NCBI RefSeq assembly: GCF_963678975.1
Contig: NC_089279.1
Coordinates: 32,948,660-33,012,659 of the forward strand
DNA from: Dysidea avara
Lineage: Eukaryota; Porifera; Demospongiae; Dictyoceratida; Dysideidae
Direction of reading: 5' to 3'
Length of the DNA stretch: 64,000 bases
Of the stretch, positions 11,667 to 25,768 are shown in pieces. The notes below the pieces were generated by a model. The model searched no databases. It was not told the DNA's origin and saw only the letters and a list, made by a program, of their open reading frames with translations. The first letter of the stretch is position 1. Every line of letters begins with the position of its first letter. Made by a program: the position numbers and the translations under genes.

Positions 11667-12801
11667 TATTACTGAACAAATTGTTGACCATCGCTGTCTA
11701 TCCTGTGCAATCTCAAACCAATCTCCAAGTGTCCTGACATCCATCACTGCTAGATTTCTCCATTGTTGCTTAGGGCTGTGTCTTGGGTGGGTTTTAATCA
11801 GCCCACAAAAGAGTATCCATCTGTGCCAAATGCCCTAGCCACTTACATCAATATCAGTACACAGAATATGTTTACTTAATGTTGTTGTAGTGCAAAAATT
11901 GAAGAGTTCTTGCTTTTAAAAGTAAGTGTATGAATACTAGTTACTCAGACAGTTGTTCCTAAATACAAGTTACAAAGCATGCAACTAGTTAGATTGTTTA
12001 GTTACTTTAAAATTTAAAAGTAATACTACATAACTTAGTTACAAAAGTAACTAGTTACCCTCAACTCTGAATTGATGCAAAACTCTCTCAGACTTCCCAA
12101 TCATACCAGCAGCTCAATTACAGTATATTTGACATGAGTGATTTTAAAATTCATTTATGATTGAGCCAATACAATTTGATAGTTCTAAAAGGATTACTCC
12201 AACAGGCTCACTATTAAATCTGACATAATATTATTGATGTTCAACATAGAGGATTGGATTATAGAGATGTTGCTGTATTCAGCTCCCATTCACAAAGCGC
12301 ATGTTTTTAATGATTATGAGCACTGCATACATAGCACACTAAATATTTGAAACTAATTATCAGCTATTTCTAAACTACCACATGTGACAAATGTTAGTGA
12401 GTCTAAAACAGATGAGTGATCACTAATTCATATTCACAAGCCAGCTTATCACCTCAAACACAACAACAAAACATGTTACCAGATAAACCAGTTACACAAT
12501 GACATCACTGACTGAATACACAGTGTCACAATCGTTGTGTTTCTGAGATTTGAAATCCCAAACTATTTAAAGCATCAGAGTGTAACACATGGTCATCCCT
12601 TATGCTATAATGTGTTTTCACTTACACGAAATTGTACAATATTTTGTCATGCAAAAAACTGAAATGCATTGTGGTACAGCCTTTCGGCTTTCACACAATA
12701 TAATTATCTAGGTAGTGATCCAGCATGATGTTGCAGCCATATACATACTTTGTCATAAATATCTTAACTTAATACTATGTATGTTCTTGTACAATAACAA
12801 T
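11667..12801. other. AT-rich spacer, nothing recognised
   Basis: Downstream region of dehydrogenase C. No open frame with family resemblance and no clear repeat ends seen. Confidence 0.5.
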
Positions 12802-13619
12802 CTACCAGTTCAACTGAGTATCAGAGTCATCATATCGAAAGAATCCACCATTGGAATTCTGATCAAGGCCAGCAAACAACTTCATCAAGCCCTGTACTGA
12901 TTGTTCAACACTGATCGGAGCATTAGGTCCTCCACTTTTAGTTTGTACCCAACCTGGATGTACCGCACACACAATAATCCCATCCTTGACTATGTCAACA
13001 CTAAGAGATTTTGTGACAGCATTGAGAGCTGCCTTGCTGCTACGAGTAGTGTAACTACCACCACTGGTGTTATCAGATATGGAGCCAAATCGAGAAGAAA
13101 AGTTTATAACAACTGCTCTTTGCCAGCCAAGTGGTTTAGCTGCTAAACGACTTGCAGCCTGTTTTAACAATGGTAGGAACGCTTGTGTGAGCATCAATGG
13201 ACCAATCGTGTTAGTAGAAAAGGCCAGCTGCATATCTTCAACAGTGACATCTTCCAATCCTTTCTTCAAATAAATTCCAGCATTGTTTATAAGTACATTA
13301 AGTCCATTCTCCTGTACAATTCCATCTACCTCCCCAACCACAGCTGCAAATGTATCAGGCTTGGTGACATCTAACTTTACAACAGAAAGGCAGTCTTCTT
13401 TAGCTGCCAACTCCTCCAGTTCTTTGCTTCCTTCTCCACCCAAGTTTCTGCTAGCAGCTATCACGTGATGAGGACGAGGATTACTAGCCAGTAAATACTT
13501 CACTAATCCAAGTCCCACCCCCTGATTAGCACCAGTAATCATTATGGAATATGGCACTGTGGCCTATATTAAGAGGTTGCCAGTATTCAACATGATTATT
13601 ACACATATTCGCCTACCAT
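12802..13619 (-). CDS. Sniffer/C-factor-like short-chain dehydrogenase C, catalytic Tyr replaced
   Basis: A 254-residue SDR with the same architecture as gene B. The start codon sits alone in exon 1 (13619-13617). A 53-base intron GTAGGC...TATAG follows, then exon 2 from 13563 to 12802, beginning Ala-Thr-Val-Pro-Tyr. Cofactor motif TGANQGVGLGL, NNAG and the INFSS serine region are present. The active-site motif reads TRSSK: the tyrosine expected at 174 is threonine (ACT codon), while Lys178 is kept. A tyrosine remains two residues upstream (GSYTTRSSK) but is out of the usual register. The rest is highly conserved, so the gene is under constraint and not simply decaying. Divergent from SLC35C2, with 321 bases between the start codons. 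Confidence 0.92.
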
Positions 13620-13940
13620 AGTCCACTTTGTCTCTTTCACAGTTAGCTATGAATGTTGAGCTGCGTGAATCCTGTGCACAGCTGTGTTCCGATAACTTTG
13701 GGGGCGCTTACAGAGGTGCGCTGCAAAGATGCATGTTGTATCTCGTATCAGCGCGATAGTGAAAGCGCCTGTACGTGTGCATGTGTTTGTATCACTGCGC
13801 ATGTTGTTGCTACTCCTGCAATTCATGCTGCATACCGGTACTGTATCCTTTGGTTTTGGCGCTTGAGAAACGATGCGCTACCAATAAATTCGGTGTGCAC
13901 TATTTAGATTATATAATTTGTTCATCGTGACAGGTGAAGC

Positions 13941-16900
13941 ATGAAAGACTTGCTTTACAGAACAAGCAGGACAGGTGGTTTAGTGGCGTTCTACTTCACG
14001 TTTTCAATTAGTCTCACATTTTACAATAAATGGCTGATGAAGGTAAAAACAGTTTGTTTACGTCAATGTTTAATAAATACCAACAATATTCCTGCGCACA
14101 GAAAAGTGCTATGTTGTCTATAATATGTTTTTTGTTGGTAATTATGTGTTAATTGTGGTAGACGTAAAGCTCAGCCTGTAATAGGCTGTGACACTCAAAT
14201 TATATTCAGTTGCCTGTAGAGGCAGTACATGTGGTGAGTATGTTCCCATCCATGTTTCATGTAAGGGATGATGATATCAGGTAGACGTGGTACAGTGCTC
14301 TGTGTGGTAGTGGTACTAGTCCTGACCCCAGTAGGATTTATCTGCACTGACCCATACTGTAGCTTCTGAGTGGCCCAGTGTTTCACTGATGAAGTATGCC
14401 CATGTATATGACTGCAGTTTGCCTTGTTTTATGTGTCACTAATACTGATGTACAATTGTTACAGTCAATGCCATTCCCAATCTCCCTCACGATGACTACA
14501 CTACTGATCAAGTTCTTCATAGCATGGTTGTGCCGTCGTATTATCTTCTGCTTCACCCGTCAACAACCTTTGGTTATCGGCTGGAGGACATATTCTAAAG
14601 GGGTCATCCCTCCAGGTATGGTGTATATGTTAGTATACAATTGGAAGTTTGTTGTATGGTTTTATTTGGTTTAGTGGAATCATTTCAGTTTCAACTTGTC
14701 TCCAAGGTATTTAAACTAATTGTGTCACCCCTTACAAATCATACACCAAAATATTATGGCCTCACAATCTATTGAATTTACTAATAGTGAATGAAATCTT
14801 GACTATGCTTGGCCACTGTAACAAGGTGGTTTGCTAAACAATTCACTTGGTATATGCAGTAGTAGACTGAGCACTTTAGTAGCTGATAAAGTACAATTCA
14901 TTTACATACATACTCTGCTGGGATTTTGGTCTGTTTATTCAAATTTTTGTTCTCCCAGCACTGGCTAGCGGATTGGATATTGGACTGTCAAACTGGAGCT
15001 TACTGTTTATAACTGTTTCACTGTAAGTTTACAACTGTCAAAATGTGTCCAATAGTTGTTATCTATTTTTACCACATAGTTACACCATGTCCAAGTCCAC
15101 ATCGATTGTGTTTATTCTCATCTTCTCGTTCATCTTTCGATTAGAAAAACCAGTGAGTGAAATGATATTTACAGTAGTATACCCTTTCCAGATGTCCATG
15201 GTCCCATTTGTACATGTTCGTGTACATACATTTAGACCCCTCAAGACACCTCACTTAATAAGGACACCATGATAATCAGGATATGGTCCCATTACGTAGT
15301 ATTAGGACTCACTAAACAAGGATACTTCAACATGTAATAGAAGTATATTTAATTTGTAGTCAAGTTGCACTGCTAACATTTTATATACAAAAGACACATT
15401 CAAACTCTATAGGGACTTTGAAGGCTTTCACCTTTTTTTGAAGGGCACTAAATTGTTGTTATTTTTCCAAGTAGTGCAGTCAGAGAAACTTCATTGTAAA
15501 TGGTGTATGTATATAATTTGTAATGTTACTCTCTCTTACAGAGGTTAATATTGACAGCTGTTATTGTCCTCATAATGGGAGGCTTATTCATGTTTACTTA
15601 CGAGTCAACACAGTTTGATATTGAAGGATTCATACTGGTAATGAATGGCAAGCTTAATGGATGCAGTCTTTATACCAAAATGTTGTCATTTCTGTGTAGG
15701 TGATAGCAGCGTCAGTTATAACTGGTATACGCTGGACCTCAGCACAGATGTTACTACAGAAACAAGAGCTAGGTATGACAGATAGATTAGATTAGGAGAA
15801 TTAGATGGTCTGTGCTATAAATAGCTATACATGTTTTGTAACATGGTTTAGGCTAGGAGCAACATAAATTATGTATAGTATAACCACAATACAAACGGTG
15901 TGGACACCCTTGTACTTGTCTTCAATAACTAGTACACACTACAATTACTACATGAAGAGCTTTTCATACATTATACAAATAATTATGCAGTTTCTGTCAT
16001 AGTTAATCATTTACAGCCACTGCCATCGGTAACCATAACAACAAGAGACAATACTTATGAGGGGAAAATGCTTTGTGGTTTGCCCACCTTATGAAAGTTT
16101 GCTATACACTGGGGATTAAAATTGATAAGCAATTGTAGTGAACAATTTCCACTGGAAGGACTAAGTCATAAAAGGTTTCAGCCTCAGAAGTTCTGTTATA
16201 TCATAGTGACAGGTATGTATTTTCTGTTCAACTTCTTGCAGGACTGAATAACCCCATCAATACGGTCTATCACTTACAGCCGGTCATGATCCTCACTTTA
16301 CTACCACTGGCATTCCTTATTGATGGTATGTGATCATGTGACATAACATGCTCTCTTAAAGTGGGCATGGCTGTTTTTCAGGGAGATATTTTGCAACATC
16401 GAGTCAGCTGGTAGGGTACACAGAAACTGGATCACTGTTCTCTGGTGTATTTGTGATCCTGGGGGCAGCTTGTATGGCATTCATGCTAGGAGTGTCAGAG
16501 TATTGGCTAGTCTATCACACATCATCATTAACACTGGTCATTAGTGGAGTGTTTAAGGTGAGCAACTGTCCTTTGATGTGGTTTGTGAAGAGACCAAACG
16601 ATTCTGTTTGTAATGCTGTGGATTTCTAGTGTTGTAGTGACCATGTCTAGCCCAAACATCGTACTCCATGACCCCATTAATAGACCAGTCCATTATTGTA
16701 ACCATGTCAAGTAGGTTGTTAAGATGTGCTTCTATTTAGAGCACCTTATTATCGAGATATCTCCTAGTAGGAAAAAGGTTTACTACTATCTTTGTAATAG
16801 TACTGTTATTGCACTACCCTAATCCATTTTGAGCCAGTTTTAGTGTGCATGATGCAGTCATACAAGTATCATTGTTTTGGCTGGCTCCATTAGCATGGTA

Positions 16901-19900
16901 GACATTTCATTTCCATTAGATTGAAATAGCTGTAGGCTGTTAGAATGATTTAATTGAAAATTGATTCAACACCAGAATTAAATAATGCTTCTTGAGGTTT
17001 GTGGGCCTTAGTTAATATAATTGTAAGACAGTGTTTGTGTGTTCTATGAACAATATCTGCAATGACGTTTCTTTATGTTGCGGTTACAAAATTTGATCTC
17101 ATAATTGACTAAATGGCCATGTTAGTGTGTGTGTGTGTGTGGGGCTTCAGAGACTTTGGCACACAGTATTCAAAACGAATGTTGTCTGTAGTGTTTTACA
17201 CATGGAACCACGAGATAATAAAGGTAAGAAGTCACAGGGTAGTTGGAAAAGGCGGATATGGTCGGACACGGACATTTTCAAAATACACTTTTGCATTTAT
17301 ACAACATACCTAATGTTGCTCTATGCTGTAGTCTTTGCTTCCAGACACAGAGATCGACTTCGAGTAACGCTTATCTATTTATATGCGCGTGTGCAGAGGA
17401 TAAGCTAGCACACTCCAGAGTACCATACACCATATACTGTTGTACACACACTATAGAAATCTGATGTATACTCACAGAGATTCAGCTGGCATCCCCCAAT
17501 TTAACCTCGCAAGCCAGGTAGGTATAAGCATCTGCACCTTATACTGAGAGTTGAGAGCTCCTGGATCTGGCCTACGATGGTAAACTAGGGTGGATCTCTA
17601 CAATTACATAAGTTAACCACATTAGATTTCTAGAACACTTGTACAGCAGTACGTTGTCTATAATACTTGTAGCGTGCTAACCAATCCTCTGTACATGCGC
17701 TTATAAATGGATAAGTGCTACACGAAGACCATGTCTGGGCCTAGAAGCAAAGACTACTGTACAGAGCAATGTTAGGTATGACAATTAACTGTTGTATAGA
17801 TGTACTGTAGCTTTGATAATGTCTGCCCATATCTGCAATGTGCTATTTACAACATTTGAATATTTTGGGGCCCAATAAAATCATGTGATGCTTGTACTTT
17901 ACCACCTGCAACATGAACTTGACAAGATACGCAATGCAACCAGCTGGTCTTGGACAAGTGTTGAGTGGCTTCCATGCATCAAAACATAATACAGCATGTA
18001 ATCAGCACATTGCTCCTTTGCTCTTCAAACTATTTACAGTAGAGTGAACCCAAATCAACTTCAGTCAACTTTGAACTAAAATTGCATACTTTAGCATTAG
18101 GCAAGTGGCACATGGGGGGAGATATTTAAAATTAGTAGCAGCTGTGCAACAGAAAATTTTGACAATTTAGAAGGAAAAAAAATCAGGTCAACTTTAAATT
18201 TGTCAAACATCCATAAGCGCTTTTTAAAAAACTATGTGTGTTAGGATTAATCTCGTGCCCAGCCGGGCTCGCGCTAATGCGCAAACACTTGCGTATTAGT
18301 GCCAGCCCGGCTGGGCATGAGACTACAGTATGTTAGGATATATGTGACCCACTGAGTGAAAACCGACCATTTTCACAAATTTCTATTTTTGCTATTAAAG
18401 CATACTGGGTAAAAATACATGTGCTACATAATAATTTATGCACGTTTTAATCACTTTGGTATGTACTGTTGAATCAATAAAACCATAGATAATAGAGTAA
18501 AAGGGATAGGAAACGCAAGCGATTTCCGGTTTGATTTCCGTTATGTGTGACTTGAAAGGACAAGATAGTTTTGTGCTCAAGCATGGGAATTAGTGTTCTA
18601 AGCAGCGTAAATAGTAATCCAACAGACTACAGCAAGTATTTAGGCCTTTGTGAGAGATTTTGGTGAGAGAATTCAGACTATAGATTTTGTAACAAAGCAT
18701 ATCACATTAACCGTGATTGTTACACGCTGTCATACTTTCGCTCATAGTACCTTCATGTCTTGTCCATACCGCTTCTTGTATAGCCAGTTCCACTTTCGAA
18801 TCTTGTGGTAAGCTAGGCGTGTCACCAACACAGTCTTTTACCATTGCGTTGTACTGCAAGGTGGTTTAAACTTTTGGTTTAAAATGGAAGATACTTAGTC
18901 ATTTCTTCAGGCAACAATTCCTCTTTTGCTCTGGTTCTCTCTGTTAAATGGTAAGGAATAGGTTTATCACAGTTAAAAGGATAGAATATATTTACGAAGA
19001 AAGTAAGTGTTGTAAAGTAATTTTTGGGCCGTTTTTTCCACTTTCAATCTCCTGTAATTTTGCGCATAACTTCCTTGAGGGTTGGTACCATCCTAGTTCC
19101 CTCGATTACTTACTTAAGTTCACTGTAGTGAAGTTTCACAGTTGTTGGTTGCAAAATTCTGTCGTCACAACAATTTGTTTCTCTTTGATACAAGTGCAGC
19201 AAGCGTAACGAGTATGTTCATGATGTAATACACGGAATTCCAATAGAAATGTACGTATTTTGTGACGTCACGTTATTGTGTTTCCTATCCCTTTTAAGAA
19301 CTCTATTATCTATAATAAAACCCTTTCATGGGGAGTAAGAAAATCTTTGTTTAGTGTTTATACAGGCACATGAGTTATAGGTGCTTATTTACGATGCAGT
19401 AAACATAAAGTTTACGTCATTTCATTGTTGGAATGGCATTTTTATTTGTCCACACGGAGACATACAGGGAAAATACTATACCTTGATGGATTTGCCAGTT
19501 CATGGTGAACAAGCTGAGCCAATCCCCATCTTAGTAGCTTGTTTCAGTCGTGATTTATCGTTAATTAGATAAGCACCTGTAATTTATTTGCTGTATTTAT
19601 TCCTATTCCAATTGTCTAGTGCTATAATTCCAAGACCATTCATCACAAAAGGCTGAAACTTTGGCTGTCTACTCCTTTGTTACTATAGATAACAGAGAAG
19701 CAATAAAATGGAATTCGAGGAATGTGCAAAACGACCAGTTTTTGCTCAGCCGGTCACATATGATTCCTTGATTTCTGTCAACATTCATCAACTTTTCCTT
19801 CTGTCAAAATTTCCTGTAGCAGGAGCTTATAAGTTCCGAAGGCATTCGGTGCTTATAAGCTGACAGTAGAAATAGTCTAATTTTAAAGTTAGTTGGTTTA

Positions 19901-20976
19901 GTTGTAATACACATACTGTCTCACTATCCAGGAGGTGCTAACACTTAGTATTGCAACTACCATTGTGGAACAAGATACTCTTAGTTCAGTGAACATAGCT
20001 GGGATGGTGATATGTCTGATGGGAATAACACTACATGTTATACTGAAGGTCATCCAGATGAGACGTGAGTTTGCACTGAACATACTGTACATGGGACTCA
20101 CCAAGCACTTGGCCTGTAAATACACATTTGCTATATACAGCATAATACAGGTGCCATCAAGAGTATATTATAATAGAAACTAAGAGTATCGAATGGGTGT
20201 ATTACCCCGTGATTAATGATTGTGTAAAGTAACACGGATATTTCAGTAATTGTTTGTTTTCATTGCCATTAAGGGTTGCTCAATTTGGCCACTAAACCAA
20301 GTGAAAACATGATAGCGTTAAAGGGAATTGGCTAATGTTAAAGTTCTGGCACTGCCAAGCGGATTCCTGAAGGCGTGGCAGCACGCTCGTTTGTGCAACC
20401 GTTGTTTTGCTGAGCTGGAGTTATCTTGGGTTCTTACTACACTTTCCTTGTACAATAACTGTTGAATACTTGGTTGAATAACACGGAAAACCTGCGAACA
20501 AAGACCCATTGTCATGTACGTATTTCAAATTATCATTTCGTGTAAACAAACAATTACTGGAATATCTGTGTTACATTATGCAATCATTAATCATGGGCTA
20601 ATACACTGTACGACACTCTTGGTTTCTATTATATACTCTTGGTGCCATGTGCTGTTGGAAGAAGTCAGATACTGAGATTACATCAACATTGTTATATTTC
20701 CTTTGTAGAATTTGTTTGTAAGTGACATGTTTTAAAGTAGATAGGCGTGCTTTCTATCCCAAAAATGGAAAATATTTGAGCTAGTAATTTGTAATTTCAA
20801 ACGTATTTGTCCCCATGTCTGAGCTCCACCTAGCTTAACCCACTCTCTTTGCAGATGAGGAGGAGCTACAACAGAGCAGACATATTGTGGAGAGCACAAA
20901 GGTGTTGTTGAAGGAAGGCAAGTCAGATGACAGCACCGATGAAGAGGAGATATTGTATGAACAGACACAACTGTAA
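13941..20976 (+). CDS. SLC35C2: Solute carrier family 35 member C2 (Golgi nucleotide-sugar transporter family)
   Basis: Ten exons, all GT-AG: 13941-14042, 14465-14615, 14959-15022, 15080-15152, 15542-15637, 15700-15772, 16242-16325, 16382-16557, 19932-20064, 20855-20976. The phases close to give 357 residues, near the usual length for this family (about 365). The N-terminal helix carries the family signature FYFTFSISLTFYNKW. Later come LSNWSLLFITVSLYTMSKST, GIRWTSAQ, PLAFLIDG and a final helix, then an acidic tail with EEEILYEQ. It is a multi-pass drug/metabolite-transporter-fold protein of the early secretory pathway. In mammals it is linked to GDP-fucose handling and Notch fucosylation; the substrate here is inferred. 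Intron 8 (3.4 kb) and intron 9 hold transposons. The remaining introns are short. Confidence 0.93.
17306..17779. mobile_element. MITE with about 115-base terminal inverted repeats (SLC35C2 intron 8)
   Basis: The left arm (from ATACCTAATGTTGCTC at 17306) and the right arm (reverse complement ATACCTAACATTGCTC ending 17779) match for about 115 bases. Both arms include GTAGTCTTTGCTTC and CAGAGGAT blocks. The 240-base middle has no coding potential. Confidence 0.8.
18251..18322. repeat. Near-perfect 34-base-arm hairpin
   Basis: TCTCGTGCCCAGCCGGGCTC with its continuation to 18284 folds on the mirror sequence ending CATGAGA at 18322, leaving a 4-base loop. It is GC-rich in AT-rich DNA. It could be a tiny inverted-repeat transposon or an extruding palindrome. 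Confidence 0.85.
18485..19313. mobile_element. Mutator-like non-autonomous element with perfect 9-base target duplication
   Basis: Termini ATAGATAATAGAG...AAAAGGGATAGGAAAC (18485) and its mirror (ending CTCTATTATCTAT at 19313) form inverted repeats of about 35 bases. Immediately outside, AATAAAACC is present on both sides (18476-18484 and 19314-19322). A 9-base duplication is typical of the Mutator superfamily. The 829-base element encodes no transposase that I recognise. Inserted in intron 8 of SLC35C2. Confidence 0.85.
20150..20646. mobile_element. MITE with about 100-base inverted repeats (SLC35C2 intron 9)
   Basis: The arms start GGTGCC at 20150 and end GGTGCC-complementary at 20646. They share AAGAGTATAT, ATAATAGAAAC and GTGATTAATGATTG-type blocks in mirror order over about 100 bases. 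The middle of about 280 bases is non-coding. Confidence 0.82.
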
Positions 20977-22544
20977 ATTACTGTCTGTATAAATATTATA
21001 GTGAAATACGGTTGACAGTGATTAATCCCATCATTTATTTTCTGTGTAAAAATATTTTCTGTTTAGTATACTGTAATAAATATTATCATACCAATGTAGA
21101 GTACTCTATAAATTTGGTGCACTTTACCTAAGGTGGTAGATATAGTATAAAATTTGTGATACACTACTGCAGCACTAATACTCCCGAACACCACAGTCAT
21201 TACAGTTACCAGAGTCAACACACCAGTACTACAAAGATTTCACATATAACATTACTAATTGTGGTTGACAGTAGAGTGTAGTGATATGGTGTACCTGTTC
21301 TGATATCCTGCAAAATTATTTTTAAGTTGAAAGAAAACAGTGCTAACCAGTGTTGTCAAAATAAATATTACCATCACCTGTGAAGAATTATAAATGTGTA
21401 TATAGTCAAATTGTAATACAACTTTTGTATTTTGATTGGATAATATGGTATATGCAAATTAACATACTGAAATAAGCACCACGGGGATGTGTTTGGGTAT
21501 ACATGTATTCTTTAAGCATGAGAGAAGGCTGAGGATACACATATAATTGTTTCAATGTGTCCAGTATTTTAAGACTTGTAGCAGGATTAATGCACCTACC
21601 AATGTATTGCCCCACCACCCCCCCCCCCCCCTGGGGATTTACAGGGGGAATTGATACGAAACTGCTGCCCCACTATGGGGCATTTGATGACTGTTCAGTA
21701 AGCACCCAAATATTTTTTTTGTTGTAACTTCCTTCGCTATGTCAAATCCCACGTTGCAACTGGGGCCAACGGTGGGGATTTGACACGATAGGTTTGCCCT
21801 ACTATGGGGCATTTGACATTCGGCTGTGTCAATTCCCCATATATGCCCAAGGGGGGGGGGGGGGGGGGGGGGTAGTGGGGCAATACATTGATAGGTGCAT
21901 AACAACTTCTGAGAAAGAATTAGCTTTAAAAGATCAGCATACTTTTACCTAAGGTAGCTGATTTTATTTTATCTGGTGAAAGCATCATGATAGCTCAAAC
22001 ATTGAATTTAGTTTTGATCATAATTCTGCAGTATTTCATTATACAGTGAAAACTCAAGTCTTTTTTCTGAAATACTGGTGTAGATCAATCAGTCAACTGC
22101 GTGTGCTCTACTATACTTAAGTACTGTATTATTACTACTTCAAATCATGATTTTGAAAGTTATAGATAATTTTAATAAGTTCTCGAGGTAGAAGAGACCA
22201 TGTAGTCTACACATGCAAAGCATGGCATTATTCTGGTTGCCACCTTGTTTGTTGTATACACATACATAAATGTAAGACATTTTGTGTGTGTGTTATATAC
22301 ACACTGGTCCTGCCCCAGGATTTTCCTGTGATAATTCACAGGTGCCCCAGTGCTGGTTCACTGGGTAGGCATGGTAGCCTTTGTGTGTATGTGATGTGTG
22401 TACCTTCTCTCTTTCTATACAACCTCTACAGTACCTCAATCAGCTTGCTAGCAATCCGTTAAACAGCAGAACACTACAGTGCCTTACTGTGTCAGACAGA
22501 GCAGCCTCTAAATCATTTCAGAAATGTTGTTATACAACTTATTA
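20977..22544. other. Spacer between SLC35C2 and BBS4 3' ends
   Basis: Apart from the MITE at 21591-21899 no feature is recognised. An AATAAA-type poly(A) signal for SLC35C2 is near 21074. Confidence 0.5.
21591..21899. mobile_element. MITE with TGCACCTACCAATGTATTG termini
   Basis: Left end TGCACCTACCAATGTATTGC (21591) is mirrored at the right end ATTGATAGGTGCA (21899). Poly-C and poly-G runs lie just inside each arm, and GTCAAATCCC-type internal blocks are shared with the element at 11314-11666. Confidence 0.78.
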
Positions 22545-25668
<3,124 letters not shown>

Positions 25669-25768
25669 CTGCAGATCGACAGCTATGCTGCAACCGAACT
25701 CGACAAATTCTTCTAATACTTAGCGCCTCTGGATTAATAACTGCACTCTAATTGGGGGCAAAGGTAAA
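25669..25768. promoter_or_regulatory. 100-base shared 5' region of BBS4 and TRIP13
   Basis: Only 100 bases separate the two start codons, so both 5' UTRs and core promoters must lie within or overlap them. No TATA box is evident. The adjacent BBS4 first exon is GC-richer than its surroundings, as in bidirectional promoters. Confidence 0.6.
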
